From the NCBI GenBank assembly GCA_021234155.1, contig JAJEKV010000111.1:2362968-2426967 (forward strand): 64,000 bases of DNA, written 5' to 3'. Below, piece after piece: positions 1 through 10,125 of the stretch; within the stretch, counting starts at the first letter, position 1; every line of letters starts with the position of its first letter. Position numbers and translations under genes: made by a program. Source of the DNA: Isoetes taiwanensis (Eukaryota > Streptophyta > Lycopodiopsida > Isoetales > Isoetaceae). The notes under the pieces are model-generated. The model did not search any database. It saw nothing but the letters and a program-made list of their open reading frames with translations, and was not told where the DNA came from.

Positions 1-267
1 TTCCTCATCCCTTGAGTTCCCATAGCGTCTGCAATCGCGAGCAAGCTTATCGCAAAGCCCTGGTAAGAGTGTAGCCTGAGCGGGATCTGCGCCAGAGCCA
101 CCTAGAACAAAGAGAGTCAATGATTAACAATTAAGGTGCCATTAGTCATGAGTAATGAAGGAAAGGATGCAAAATTCAAAATAGCCTGGAGAGCATTCAT
201 TCCATGTAGCTGCATCCAATCACACAAAGCAGCATACAAATGGTCTCATCATTGGGATAAGCAGTGT

Positions 268-293
268 CTTTCTCGACTCGCGAGTCGAGAAAG
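268..293. repeat. Perfect 26-bp palindrome, copy 1
   Basis: The core TCTCGACTCGCGAGTCGAGA at 271-290 equals its own reverse complement. It is extended by CTT on the left and AAG on the right, giving 26 bp of perfect dyad symmetry. It lies in the first unit of the tandem array. Confidence 0.95.
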
Positions 294-517
294 TCAAGAA
301 AGGCCCTGGAAAGTCAATGTACAACTACTTTCATTATGGAATATGGCTGCATCCAATCACACAAAGAAGCATACAAATAGTGTCATCATTGGAACAAACA
401 GTGCCTTTCAGAAAAGCCCTGGAAACTCAATGTACAACTATTTTCATTACAGAATATAGCTGCATGTAATCGCACAAAGAAACATACAAATGGTCTCATC
501 ATTGGGACAAGCAATGT

Positions 518-543
518 CTTTCTCGACTCGCGAGTCGAGAAAG
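518..543. repeat. Perfect 26-bp palindrome, copy 2
   Basis: The same core (521-540) with the same CTT/AAG arms, in the third unit of the tandem array. The middle unit, at the homologous place, lacks the core. Confidence 0.95.
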
Positions 544-1510
544 GCCATAAAAACTCAATGTACAAGTATTTTCATTACAGAATATAGTACAATTGTTCAC
601 GTTTCTTTCAAAGATTCACAGAATTTTGCTATCTGAAATTAGAGGTCACTCTTCTTGATCACCATAATATTTCCCGTCCATAGCCCTCATAATTGTGCTG
701 CTCTCTGGATTAACCTGCTTGAGGTTCGGATAGTTTCTAATCACATCGACCACAAGAATGGAAAACAGGAATTCCGCCAACACCGGAACGAGATTGAAAG
801 ACAACCACCTATTCAATTCATGCTTTTCTGGTCGATAACTCTTTGCAATGATTGTATTGTCCGAGTTATGATAGCACTTATAGGCGGAGTCGTCTATGAT
901 CAGCGTGTTGTGTTTGTTAAAATCCTGGTATGCTTCATAAACCTTTTCCAGCCTTTTCACCATAATAGGCTTCCCCTTTGTGATGGCCGGATCGAGGTCT
1001 GACACATGCTCGACCCGTTCGTTTCCCCAAACAAACTTGAACTTCAAATGACAACATTTTTCTTTGCCATACAAGATCATATGGCCACTTCGAATCCCCG
1101 TTCCATGCACCGTTCAATAATCTCTTTTGCTCTAGGCCGAGAATACACGATCTTAGACCTTGCTTTTGTCGGCTTCTGTGAGGTGTTAAGCTCACATGTC
1201 ACCATCGTGGTATACTGCAGCCAAGACTCCATTGACGTCAAAAATTACAAGTCTGGTGGGCCCCTCTAGATCCCAGTTCGAGTTTGGCTCTGACCAAATT
1301 TCTTCTTGATCGGGATCCAAAGGCGGGATCATTATTCTTTCAGGTCCTTTCTTGATGGTCCCACTGTCTTCTACTGGACTACCTTTTTTGGATGCAGTAT
1401 CCTCTTGTGAAATTGAATCGCCAGCAGATCCCTGTGATAGTGACAATGATCCAGATTGATTGTGCTCGATGTCCCTGGAATGACGAAAGCCGTCAGTTAC
1501 GAAAGGAGGT

Positions 1511-1530
1511 TCTCGACTCACGAGTCGAGA
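1511..1530. repeat. Palindrome copy 3, one central mismatch
   Basis: TCTCGACTCACGAGTCGAGA differs from the core at one central base (A for G), so the inner pairing is slightly broken. Confidence 0.9.
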
Positions 1531-1552
1531 AAGGAAAAAAATAAAGACTTGG

Positions 1553-1584
1553 AGGGTTTCTCGACTCGCGAGTCGAGAAACCCT
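1553..1584. repeat. Perfect 32-bp palindrome, copy 4
   Basis: The exact core at 1559-1578 is flanked by AGGGTT on the left and AACCCT on the right. The flanks differ from those at 268 and 518 yet are exact complements of each other, giving a 32-bp perfect palindrome. Confidence 0.95.
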
Positions 1585-1675
1585 TGGAAAGGAAAGTAAA
1601 CTCACCTCAATCTCAGATTCTTCATTATTTGTTCCGCTGCTAGTTCGTCTAAACATTAGACATCTCCGTGATCTT

Positions 1676-2433
1676 TGTTAGATTAATTAACACTTAGAGA
1701 ATTCCAATAGCAAGGATGACTCAAATACTTGTAAAGTTCAATACAACCTTCTACAGAGTTGTATTTCCAGTTGACAAACGATAATTCAACAATTGAGTAA
1801 GTCTTATGCTTCAAGAGCAACAAGTTCTAGCACCAAGGAAGCCAAGTTGTGGTCATTAATTCCTTGATGCAAGTCAAACATGAACTTCACAAGAATCTCA
1901 ATGCAATGGTCAACCAATATTAGCTATTGAGCTCAATAACTATCAACTAGATATTGTCAATGTTTATTTCAACCATTGAAATAACACTGTTCAATCTGTA
2001 TTGACCGAAACACTGTTTAAACTTTGGCCGAGCTTGAATTAACCTATTCCGGCATGCCTCGACCTCAATCCATCTGCTCACAGCTTCCTCAGCACTGTAT
2101 ACAACTGTTTATTATCTCTATATAGCTCAATCCGGCGGTTTCGGCTAGATCCGAGCAACTAGAATAGCATTTCAGTCTGTTGTATATATCCCACACGCCA
2201 ATAGCAGAAAAACGGCCTTTTAGCAGACCATTGAATTTGGATTTTTCCTTTGCTAGAAATAACGAAAACAAGAACCTTTGAATTTAAAACAATTAACCTT
2301 AGCTGCATACATAGAGCACCTTCATGAATATGTTTGTCTCAACTTGTGTGATGTCTCAGCTTCTTAGCCTGCACAATCTCTTCATGCAACAATGTTAATC
2401 ACTGCATATAATATAACCTGATATACCTTCACA
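1676..2433 (-). repeat. 3' LTR of the copia element (758 bp)
   Basis: Begins TGTTAGATT on the plus strand and ends TTCACA, giving the canonical TG...CA ends. The polypurine tract abuts its inner end. The first 200 bp match 6769-6969. Confidence 0.88.
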
Positions 2434-2441
2434 TCCTCCTT
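2434..2441 (-). other. Polypurine tract of the copia element
   Basis: AAGGAGGA on the minus strand directly precedes the 3' LTR start TGTGAAGG. This is the position from which plus-strand DNA synthesis is primed. The stop of the RT/RNase H frame overlaps it. Confidence 0.7.
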
Positions 2442-4062
2442 CATGTTATATTTATATGCATCATTTTCCCTTTCAGATAATTAAATCTTCTTTCTACCAG
2501 TGACTTTGTAAGTATGTCTGCTAATTGCTCTTCTGTTTTTAAATATAACATACTTACCATTTTTTTTCTGACAGCATCTCTAATAAAGTGCATTTCAAGT
2601 TCTATATGTTTAGTCCTTTCATGTAGGACTGGATTTTTTGACAATGCTATATAGCTTGTACTATCACACCAAATTTTGGTAGCCAATGGTTGCTCAAAAC
2701 CTAGCTCTATATTCAGTCTTCTTTCCCAAATGATTTCTTTTGAGCATAAAGTGGCAGCAGCATATTCTGACTCCGCACTGGACATGGCTATGGCAGCTTG
2801 TTTTTTGCATTTCCAGGATATAGTTGCTCCTCCTAACATAACAAGATATCTTGAAATTGATTTTCTTGTATCTAAATTCCCTCCCCAATCTGCATCACAA
2901 AATCCTTCTAATATCAAGTTATCTGTATTATATATAATTCCTTCTTCAACAGTTCCCTTTAAATATCTTAGGACCCTTTTTGCAGCAGTCCAATGATCCC
3001 TGCCAGGATCAGTGTTATATCTGCTTAAGATGTTAACACTATGTGCAATATCAGGCCTTGTGCAATTGGCCATATATGCTAAGCATCCAATCAAGGATCT
3101 GTAGGGTATTGCTTGCATCTCCTCTCTTTCAATCTCGTTTTTTGGACACATGCTTTCAGATAATTTACAACCAGGTACTGCAGGAGTTTTGCAAGCTTTA
3201 CAATCTTGCATGTTAAATTTTTTTAACATGTCAAGTATTTGTTTCTTTTGGGTAAGCATTATTATGCCTTCTGCTTGATTTCTGATCATTTCAACTCCAA
3301 GGAAATTTTTCAACTCACCTAAATCAGTCATTTCAAATCTTTGTTTTAGCAATTCCTTGCACATATTCATACAAGTTGTCCCTTTAGCCACCATTATATT
3401 ATCATCAACATATAATGCTATGATACACCATTCTTCCCCATACTGGAATTTATACAGATTGCCATCATTATCTAATTTAATAAATTCATGCTCTCTTAGA
3501 AAACCATCCATACACTTATACCATTCTCGAGGGGACTGTCTCAACCCATATACTGCTCTATTGAACTTCCAAACCTTGTCAATCCCATGTTCAAATCCTG
3601 GAGCCTGCTTCATAAAGATTTCTTCTTCTAAAGTTGCATTTAAAAATGCAGTTTTTACATCCATATGATGTACTTCTAAATCACAAGCATTTGCAATTGC
3701 CAATAACATTCTAATGCTATTCATTTTTACTAATGGAGAGAAAGTTTCATCAAAGTCCTGACCTTTTTTCTGTGAAAACTCTTGCGCAACCAATCTGGCC
3801 TTGTATCTAGGTGTCTTCCCATCCACACCTGTTTTTATTCTAAATAGCCATTTGTTACCTACAATATTTTTTTCACAAGGTCTATCAACAAGCTCATATG
3901 TGTTAGTATTATGAAATGAATCCATCTCCTCATTCATAGCATTTATCCATTTATCTTTCTCTGCTGAGTTTAATACATCTTCATATGTATTTGGAATTTC
4001 TAGATCTAAGTGAGTTAAAATCTCAAATACACTATCCAATTCTCCTTCTATACCCTGAATTC
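2441..4062 (-). pseudogene. Copia reverse transcriptase and RNase H region
   Basis: About 530 codons are open. In order: the RT entry segment with NKWLFRIK and PRYKARLVAQEF, the block DVKTAFLN, the catalytic YVDD in ALYVDDNIM, then the RNase H domain with GFCDADWGG and SSAESEYAA, ending close to the 3' LTR. All expected motifs are present. There is no start codon of its own: the first in-frame codon after the break is TTG, and the frame joins the upstream integrase frame by a one-base shift near 4060-4090. In an intact element this is the C-terminal part of a single Gag-Pol polyprotein, which makes cDNA from the element RNA in virus-like particles. Here it is cut off from the upstream part, so I call it a pseudogene portion. 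Confidence 0.93.
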
Positions 4063-5703
4063 TTTTACTCTTACCTCGATTGTTCGACCATGAATTGAGG
4101 GGTCAACATTTATATTTGCTTGTTGCAACTTCTCTACTTCAGTAGCATTTTTCTTCCTTTGTGGTAAGTCAGCAATATTTGATGGCTCAGATGGCTCAGC
4201 TGTGATCTCTTGATTTGGCAGTTGCACTTCTTCAGAATCACCTACTCCTTCATTGGTGTTCTCCTCAGCCCCTGCATCACTATCTTTATGATCATCTGAA
4301 ATATCATCATCATTATCAAGCACTTTAGTACTAGGCATATTATTTTCAGCATTATCTACATTGATTATGCTTTCAACAACTTCCCTCTGCTTATTCTCCT
4401 TGATCAACACTTTATAAACCTGAGATTCATCAAAGATTACATCTCTACTTACCACAATTCTTCTAATGCTTGGATTATACAACCTAAATGCCTTGGATTG
4501 TTTGTCATATCCAACTAGATAGGTAATCATGGCTTTGTCATCTAATTTTTTCCTGAGTTCTTCAGGAATATGAGTGTAGGCCAAGCATCCATATAATCTT
4601 AGCTTACTGTAATCTATTGTTTTTCCTGACCAAAGCATATCAGGGATTGCCCCTTGTATGCTTACTGATGGCAGACTATTTTGAATCATGGCAGCTGCTT
4701 GGACAGCCTCTTCCCATAGGAAATTTGGAAGACCTGAGAATTTCAGCATACTTCTCACTGCATTGAGAAGAGTTCTATTCTTTCTTTCTGCAACTCCATT
4801 CTGTTGAGGTGAATATCTACATGTAAGTTGTCTTCTTATTCCCTTAAGTTTGCAATATTGTTTAAATTCTCCTGACAGAAATTCTCCACCCCTGTCAGAC
4901 CTCAAACACTTGATCTTTCTGCCAGTTTCAGTCTCAACTTCATTTACATATTGTTTGAATGCTTCCATTGCCTTATGTTTTGTCTTCAAACAATATATGT
5001 GAGCATGTCTGCTAAAATCATCGATTAAGGTCATGAAATATCTCTTTCCAGATAACCCTGTTATATTCAAAGGTCCACACAAATCAATGTGAACTAGATC
5101 CAACAAACCTTGTGCTCTTTTATTAGATCTTTTAAAAGCTAGTTGATTATGTTTGCCAAGAGCACATCCTACACATATAGTTTTTCCAGATTGATTCAGA
5201 TCTGCTTCTATGAATCCTTTCTTACATAATAACTCAATGATTTTGGAATTTGCATGACCAAGTCTTCCATGCCATATATCAACTGATGGCAAAGTTACAA
5301 GATTCAGACAAGTTGGTTCACAATATATGTTATCAAGACCAAACAGATTCCCAATTCTTTTTCCAATAAACTTCACTTTATTTCCATATAACACATTATA
5401 TTGCAATCTTTCAAACACAACCTTATAACCAAGGTCTACCAACTGAGCAATGGAAATTAAATTCCTTACAAGACCAGGCACACATAATACTTTTTCCAGT
5501 ATAATTTTCTTCCCTTGCAAATCAAATAACTCAAGCATTCCACTATCTTTTATTTGCTTCAAATCTCCATTCCCGAACTGTACATGTCCTTTTGCTTCTC
5601 CTTTACAATTTTTCAACAATCTTGAACTTGAAGCTACTGATTTTTCAGCTCCTGAATCTAAAATGAGAACACCCTTGTCATGAGATTTTTCCTTGAAAAA
5701 CAA
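4048..5703 (-). pseudogene. Copia protease and integrase region
   Basis: About 550 codons are open. The aspartic protease active site is ILDSGAEKS near the N-terminus, followed by the GAG-pre-integrase HHCC-like region (HGRLGHANSKI ... CVGCALGK). The integrase core follows, with Asp in HIDLCGP, Asp in CLRSDRGGEF, and the Glu-containing QNGVAERKNRT. The tail is acidic and low in complexity, as in many plant copia linkers. The frame is shifted relative to gag near 5690 and relative to RT near 4060-4090. In an intact element the protease releases the mature proteins and the integrase inserts the cDNA. The motifs are intact but the polyprotein is split. Confidence 0.93.
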
Positions 5704-6735
5704 TTGTTTGAGATATTTACCTCTATATCTTCATCCAGCTCCTCCTCCTCAGATTCTTTAACTACATTCAAGCTAGGATTATTCCTTCCTCCTCTGTTCT
5801 TGCCCTCAAAGAGTTTCTTATCTTTTCCTTTATTTCTTTTTGGACTTAGACACTTGTTTGCCATATGACCCTTTCCTTCACAGTTATAACAAACTATTTC
5901 TTTGTCTTGCTTAGGACAATTTATCTTCAGATGTCCATAGCTGTTACATTTAAAACAGGGACCTATCTTCCCTTTATCATAAGATTTCTTACCTTTTTTT
6001 ACCAGCATACAAAACTTCTGCCTCATCATCATCAGCATCTTTCCCTTGCTCAAACTCTGTACAAATTATCTTGATGGCATGCTCCTTGGACCTGGCTACA
6101 TTTCTCAAGTGAGTAGCAAGTTGTGCATTATGGGATACAGCTCTAGAGATAGCTAACAATTGATAGTCCTCATTAAGAACAACCCCTGCACTCTCAAGGT
6201 CAGCAATAATAGACTCAAATTTTTAAGAACTCTGTAATATTGTCCTTTCATAGAGCTTTAACCTTCTTAGCTGTTTTTCCAGAACATCTATTTGAGAAGA
6301 GGATTTAATCTCAAAATTTTCAATCATATACTTCCACATGTCTGCTGGAGATTTACCTCTTAATTTCAATTTAATTACAGTACCAACCTTGTTGCTAATT
6401 ATTGATTGAGCTTCCATAATTTTTGTTTTCTCATTTGCACTTGTTCTCAAGGTTGTACCTCCACCAACACTTGCACTAGCAGCTCCTCCTGCACATGCAG
6501 ATCCAGTCTGTGCACCACCTACAACAGAACTAGCACTAGCACTAGGTCCTCCTGTGCTATCACCATCAGGACCCCCAATGCCTGCCCCTGCACCAGCTGT
6601 ATTTATATCACATAAATACCACAGATTTTCGAATTCCAATACCTCCTTTATGCTTTGCTTCCATAACTGAAACCCACTATCTCCTTTAACTGTCTCTATG
6701 GAATTAAGGAGGTTTGCCCCAAAGCGTGTTGACAT
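5658..6735 (-). pseudogene. Copia gag region with two zinc knuckles
   Basis: The N-terminal part, from the ATG at 6735, reads MSTRFGANLLNSIETVKGDS and then an Ala/Gly/Ser-rich insert. It stops at TAA near 6225. Past the stop the homologous reading continues in the same and then a shifted frame (FESIIADLESAGVVLNEDYQ, then SKEHAIKIICTEFEQG). Around 5890-5960 there are two CX2CX4HX4C knuckles, CFKCNSYGHLKINC and CYNCEGKGHMANKC. Breaks lie at about 6240 (several small indels), 6000 (a run of T) and 5690. Gag would package the RNA and form the particle. As it stands it cannot be made as one protein. Confidence 0.88.
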
Positions 6736-6754
6736 CCTGCACCTGGAATTTTAA

Positions 6755-6767
6755 GGCTCTGATACCA
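6755..6767 (-). other. Primer binding site, initiator tRNA-Met
   Basis: TGGTATCAGAGCC on the minus strand starts one base after the inner end of the 5' LTR. It is the standard copia primer site. Confidence 0.93.
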
Positions 6768-6768
6768 C

Positions 6769-6969
6769 TGTTAGATTAATTAACACTTAGAGAATTCCAA
6801 TAGCAAGGATGACTCAAATACTTGTAAAGTTCAATACAACCTTCTGCAGAGTTGTATTTCTAGTTGACAAACAATAATTCAACAATTGAATATGTCTTAT
6901 GCTTCAAGAGCAACAAGTTCTAGCACCAAGGAAGCCAAGTTGTGGCCACTAATTCCTTGGTGCAAGTCA
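6769..6969 (-). repeat. Truncated 5' LTR of the copia element
   Basis: Matches 1676-1876 of the 3' LTR with about eight mismatches, then diverges abruptly after TGCAAGTCA. The outer part, which would hold the U3 promoter, is absent. Confidence 0.88.
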
Positions 6970-8140
6970 TTCCCTAAAGGAAAAAAAGTCTGGTTAGCAA
7001 GAATAGATGCCAAATGCTGTCCAGAGTAGGTTTGATCATAATTTTTGATGTTAAGGCCACTCAAGACCTTGAAGGATGCTGGGAACAAAGTCAGAGAGAT
7101 TTTGATTAGAGCAAGCCTCTCAAAAATGCATCCCTGACCAGGTCAATTTTTGGTCAATATCCCTGGCAGACAGTCAAATTTTCTAACTCGATAAAGGTAA
7201 CTTCTTTTTGGGATTTGATGCTTGAATTCCTCTCTAGAATGTCTGAATACAACGTTCAAGAATGCCTTCTGCAAAAAAATTTGCAACTTTTTTGGAATTC
7301 TGATTTTTTGTTTGACTGCCTGTCACAGACTAAGAACATAAGCCAAGTCTTGGATTTGCTAGATGCTTGGGTGCACTTTTTTGCTTTTCATGGTCATATC
7401 AATGCTATCAATGCTTCTGTACATGAGGAGATGCAAATACTCGAGAAAGATGCAAGTGTAAACTAGTTAAGGGCAAAATAATAATCTGGTTGTGCAAGCT
7501 CAAATTTCTATCAATGGATTATGCAAGCACTATAACTATCATGAATCTACACTATATATGCTTTATGCAACAATTATGCATTCTCCTTTTTGTGCTAGGA
7601 TGCAAGGATTGAATGTTATACGAGTATGATATCAGACACAAAACCAACATAATACTTTCACAAATTTGTCAACAAGGATCAGATTTTCATTTGATTCAGA
7701 GTCACACAGCAAGCAAATAAAGATCCCAAGCTTCAAGTCTTGGGCACAGGATCAAACAAGGTATACAGTCAGGAAATTCTTCAAAAATTCGTCAGTAATT
7801 CATGCAAATCTGGCATATGGAAGGCTGATCCAAGCTTGAACTCTCATAACCAGTCTTTCCCCAAAGATCTTGATGCGTTCTTCGCCTCGAAGCCCTCGAA
7901 ATCTTCTCAGAGCCTTTTTTCCCTTTTTAAAATCCCCTGTTTAGTGCTGTTCTTGGCAAATCCATGCCGAAATTCCATTTTTTAGCTTATCTGACAGGTT
8001 CTTGGTGTATTACAGGCTAATCCGACCTCTTAGGGTAATGATTAGGCGATTGATCAAGGTATATTTCCCGGATGTTGGCAGTTTTAGGATTAGAGTTCTC
8101 GGCAAGAAAGGTCAAAATATCCCACATGCCAATTTTGAAA
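6970..8140. other. Anonymous sequence, no gene recognised
   Basis: Several open frames of 60-83 codons exist (for example 7215-7466 and 7740-7985 on plus), but none shows a recognisable domain, composition or splice pattern. The part next to 6969 does not resemble the missing LTR section. Confidence 0.5.
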
Positions 8141-8153
8141 AGGAGGACCAAGG

Positions 8154-8254
8154 TATAAATACAGAAACAAAAACAATATTATTAATATAATACGTGCTAT
8201 ATCCACGTGGGCCTCGGTACCTCCAATCCCCCACATGCCCGGTATACCACGTGG
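8154..8254. promoter_or_regulatory. TATA-like box followed by two G-box motifs
   Basis: TATAAATA at 8154-8161 is followed by two CCACGTGG octamers (8203-8210 and 8247-8254), which are palindromic G-boxes of the kind bound by plant bZIP and bHLH factors. They lie downstream of the TATA-like box, and no convincing gene follows, so a functional promoter is a weak inference. Confidence 0.25.
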
Positions 8255-8479
8255 CCGGGGTGATTGGACAGAGGAGACTTAGGGTCAAAATAGGAATTTT
8301 TTTTTTTTTGCATAGCATGGTCTGGCACATTTCCCAAGAAACCATATTTGAAGGCCTAAATGGACGAATTTTTGGAATTTCTTTTTTGCAAAAGGAATCT
8401 GTTTTTATGCTCTCCATGGTGGTGGAATCCTTTTTGCAAAACTAGCTTTTTTATTTTTGGCGTTAAAAAAATGGGGTGT

Positions 8480-8790
8480 GAAAGTGGTCAGGTGGCAAGT
8501 AGGAGAGATGAGTTGGCAATATGAGGATGACATGGCAAGTAGGGGTGATGAGGTGTCAAAGAAGTTGGCTAGGAATATTTTTTCTAGTCAAAACATGAGA
8601 TGAGGTGGAGATGATGTGTATGACATGTGGATGATGATGTGGAAGTGTTGGTGATGATGTGGCAAGATGATATGTCACCCCTATGAACTTAAACACTTGA
8701 ATTGGAGAACTTTTTGCAAAGGATAGAATTTCAATGGGGTGACACGTGTATGGTGTGACATGGCAATGAAGATGACATGTAGGATGACTT
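8480..8790. repeat. Degenerate minisatellite rich in GATGA(C/T)(A/G)TGGCAAG
   Basis: Many imperfect repeats of a 12-18 bp theme (GGCAAGTAGG, GATGATGTGG, ATGACATGTGG) fill about 300 bp. One strand is strongly purine and GT rich. No coding signal. Confidence 0.6.
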
Positions 8791-8796
8791 GGCCAC

Positions 8797-9533
8797 TTTT
8801 TTTTTTTTTTTTGAAGGCAAGGTGGGTTTTATATTCATAATTTAGGTAAGATACATCAAAACATAATAGGACTCCAGAGGAGACCTATTAATAACAAAAA
8901 GTAGATCCTCCATAGTAGGGGAGGTACAACCTGATTTAAGATAATTAGATAGGGCATATTCAGATTGCCAGTTTCTATGTTCATAGTCCAGCATAGAAAA
9001 TTCTAAATCAGCCAAATAGAACAATCAAAAAAAGCTTAGCTATTCCTGGGATAGCTAAATGCTAAGTTTGAACTTTAACTGTTTGCTTCGATAAGATCCT
9101 GCAGGGATAGATCAGCAACTCTGGAGTTACCAAAAACACTAAGCATTTCGTCCAGCTCCTCAATAGTGTATGAGGTGAAGTCCATCATCATAAGTACTCG
9201 AGCTTCCCTCCTTTGTTGCCAGTGGTGAAATAAAGCCTCAAACATAGGCTTTAAGCTGTTATGTCTCCAAATAGCTTGTTTGTTGAGCAGCTTCTTAATG
9301 GCCCTGGCATGAATCACTTCCTGCTTGAGCAGAATCATATTTTCTGCCACCATAGTCCTTGAGAACTCTTCCAGACTTGGCCACTTTTGAATGATGTCAT
9401 AGGTCAATTTCAATACCAATGCATATAATTTGCATTTTCTAGGCAAAATTTGGCTTTTAATTGCTTCCTTTAGGAATTTTGCACTTTCTCTCACCATTTG
9501 ACTTCTAGAGAGAGAAATTTGACCTTTGACCAT
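8797..9533 (-). CDS. Unrecognised 152-aa protein in a probable poly(A) retrocopy
   Basis: The ATG at 9533 opens an intronless frame to 9075 (152 aa). The product is basic in its N-terminal half and acidic near its end (YTIEELDEMLSVFG, DLSLQDLIEAN), with no signal peptide or membrane segment seen. I do not recognise a family. Downstream, about 260 bp without an open frame lead to an AATATAAAA-type signal and a run of 16 A (8812-8797 on minus), which looks like a 3' UTR and poly(A) tail copied into DNA. I therefore infer a processed retrocopy or the 3' end of a LINE. No target duplication was found by eye. Confidence 0.45.
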
Positions 9534-10125
9534 GAGTATGACCAAGTCAAGTGGAAATTTGTGCTTTAATGAGATGGTGATGATATGGTAAGTGTGTGTG
9601 ATGTGAATGACTTGCGAAAGAGAAGTTTTAAATAGAAAAAATCTTCTAGGCCTAGAAAAAGTCTTCTAGGCCAATTTGCCTTAGGAAATGAAATGTAGGC
9701 ATGGAATTTGGTGTCTCATGGGCATGTTCCATGGCAAAGGATATGGAAGACTTAAGATGGAGATCATGGAATGTAATTATGCCAAGAACTCAAATAATAG
9801 CATCACATACCAAGAGCACTTCAAGGGGTCTTCAAATCTTCAAAATTGAGTTGCTTGAATCACCTTCCTTAGCGTGCTTGTGTGATCATTGTCAAATGTC
9901 CTCACCTTAGTCTTCAAGTCTTCTCGTCAAAAATGTGCAAAGATGCTTTGTGCTTCTGAGGGAGCCATGTTTCCTTTAGGCCGCTGAGGACAACCCAATG
10001 CCTTCCACTGTTGCCGGGCGTGTATGATTTGGTCAGGATACGGGCTGCAATGAATAAATGAAACTATGTCAAAACAGTTATTTTAATAATCCATGGGAGC
10101 AGAACATACAGAGGGTTTGGGGCTA

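Larger units (their letters stand above)
210..597. repeat. Tandem array, three units of about 113-137 bp
   Basis: Three direct units begin at 210, 347 and 460 with CTGCAT(C/G)(C/T)AATC and continue through a shared CATACAAAT...TCATCATTGG segment to a shared TCAATGTACAA...TTTTCATTA segment. Units 1 and 3 contain the 20-bp palindrome. Unit 2 has only CTTTCAGAAAAG at that place. No coding function is apparent; open frames here are chance. Confidence 0.85.
1475..1605 (-). other. Candidate 131-bp intron carrying two palindromes
   Basis: On the minus strand a donor GAG/GTGAGT at 1606/1605 and an acceptor TTCCAG at 1480-1475 bracket both palindromes (1511-1530, 1559-1578). Splicing here would remove the palindrome-encoded peptide but does not restore the downstream frame with the obvious upstream frame. 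The intron is therefore plausible but unproved. Confidence 0.35.
646..1656 (-). pseudogene. Broken FCP1/NLI-interacting-factor-like phosphatase gene
   Basis: Read on the minus strand, the product resembles plant proteins with the FCP1 homology (NIF) fold of the HAD phosphatase superfamily. Near 1230 there is LVIFDVNGVL, where HAD motif I has Asn in place of the second Asp, a form I associate with this plant subgroup. Then come VYSRPRAKEIIERC and RGFEVAI, and near 800-880 TLIIDDSAYKC, the DDS motif. The protein is broken twice. An in-frame TGA at 1079-1077 stands where the family has Trp (WSS), and a frameshift between about 1040 and 1070 separates the N-terminal and C-terminal halves. The upstream part (1192-1656) is Ser/Glu rich and reads through two palindromes, which give SRLASRE-type peptides; these may instead be intronic. 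Function, if any, would be protein Ser/Thr dephosphorylation. I favour a pseudogene. The family call is fairly safe, the exon structure is not. Confidence 0.7.
1676..6969 (-). mobile_element. Ty1-copia LTR retrotransposon, degenerate, 5' LTR truncated
   Basis: Order in the element's own direction, from right to left: truncated 5' LTR (6769-6969), PBS complementary to initiator tRNA-Met, gag with two CCHC knuckles, protease, integrase, reverse transcriptase, RNase H, polypurine tract, 3' LTR (1676-2433). Integrase before RT defines the copia superfamily. The two LTRs share about 200 bp with about eight mismatches by eye, so the insertion is not brand new. The 5' LTR lacks its outer 550 bp or so, hence its promoter, and the coding region has at least four frameshifts or stops. 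The copy therefore cannot be autonomous. Because the outer 5' LTR is missing, no target-site duplication can be scored. Confidence 0.93.

Noticed and set aside
136-459. 107-codon frame across the first tandem array
   Set aside because: It spans repeat units and a palindrome and has no domain, so it is a chance frame.
6970-7500. Remainder of the copia 5' LTR
   Set aside because: Compared with 1877-2433 by eye, no similarity beyond 6969 was found, so the LTR is truncated rather than merely diverged.
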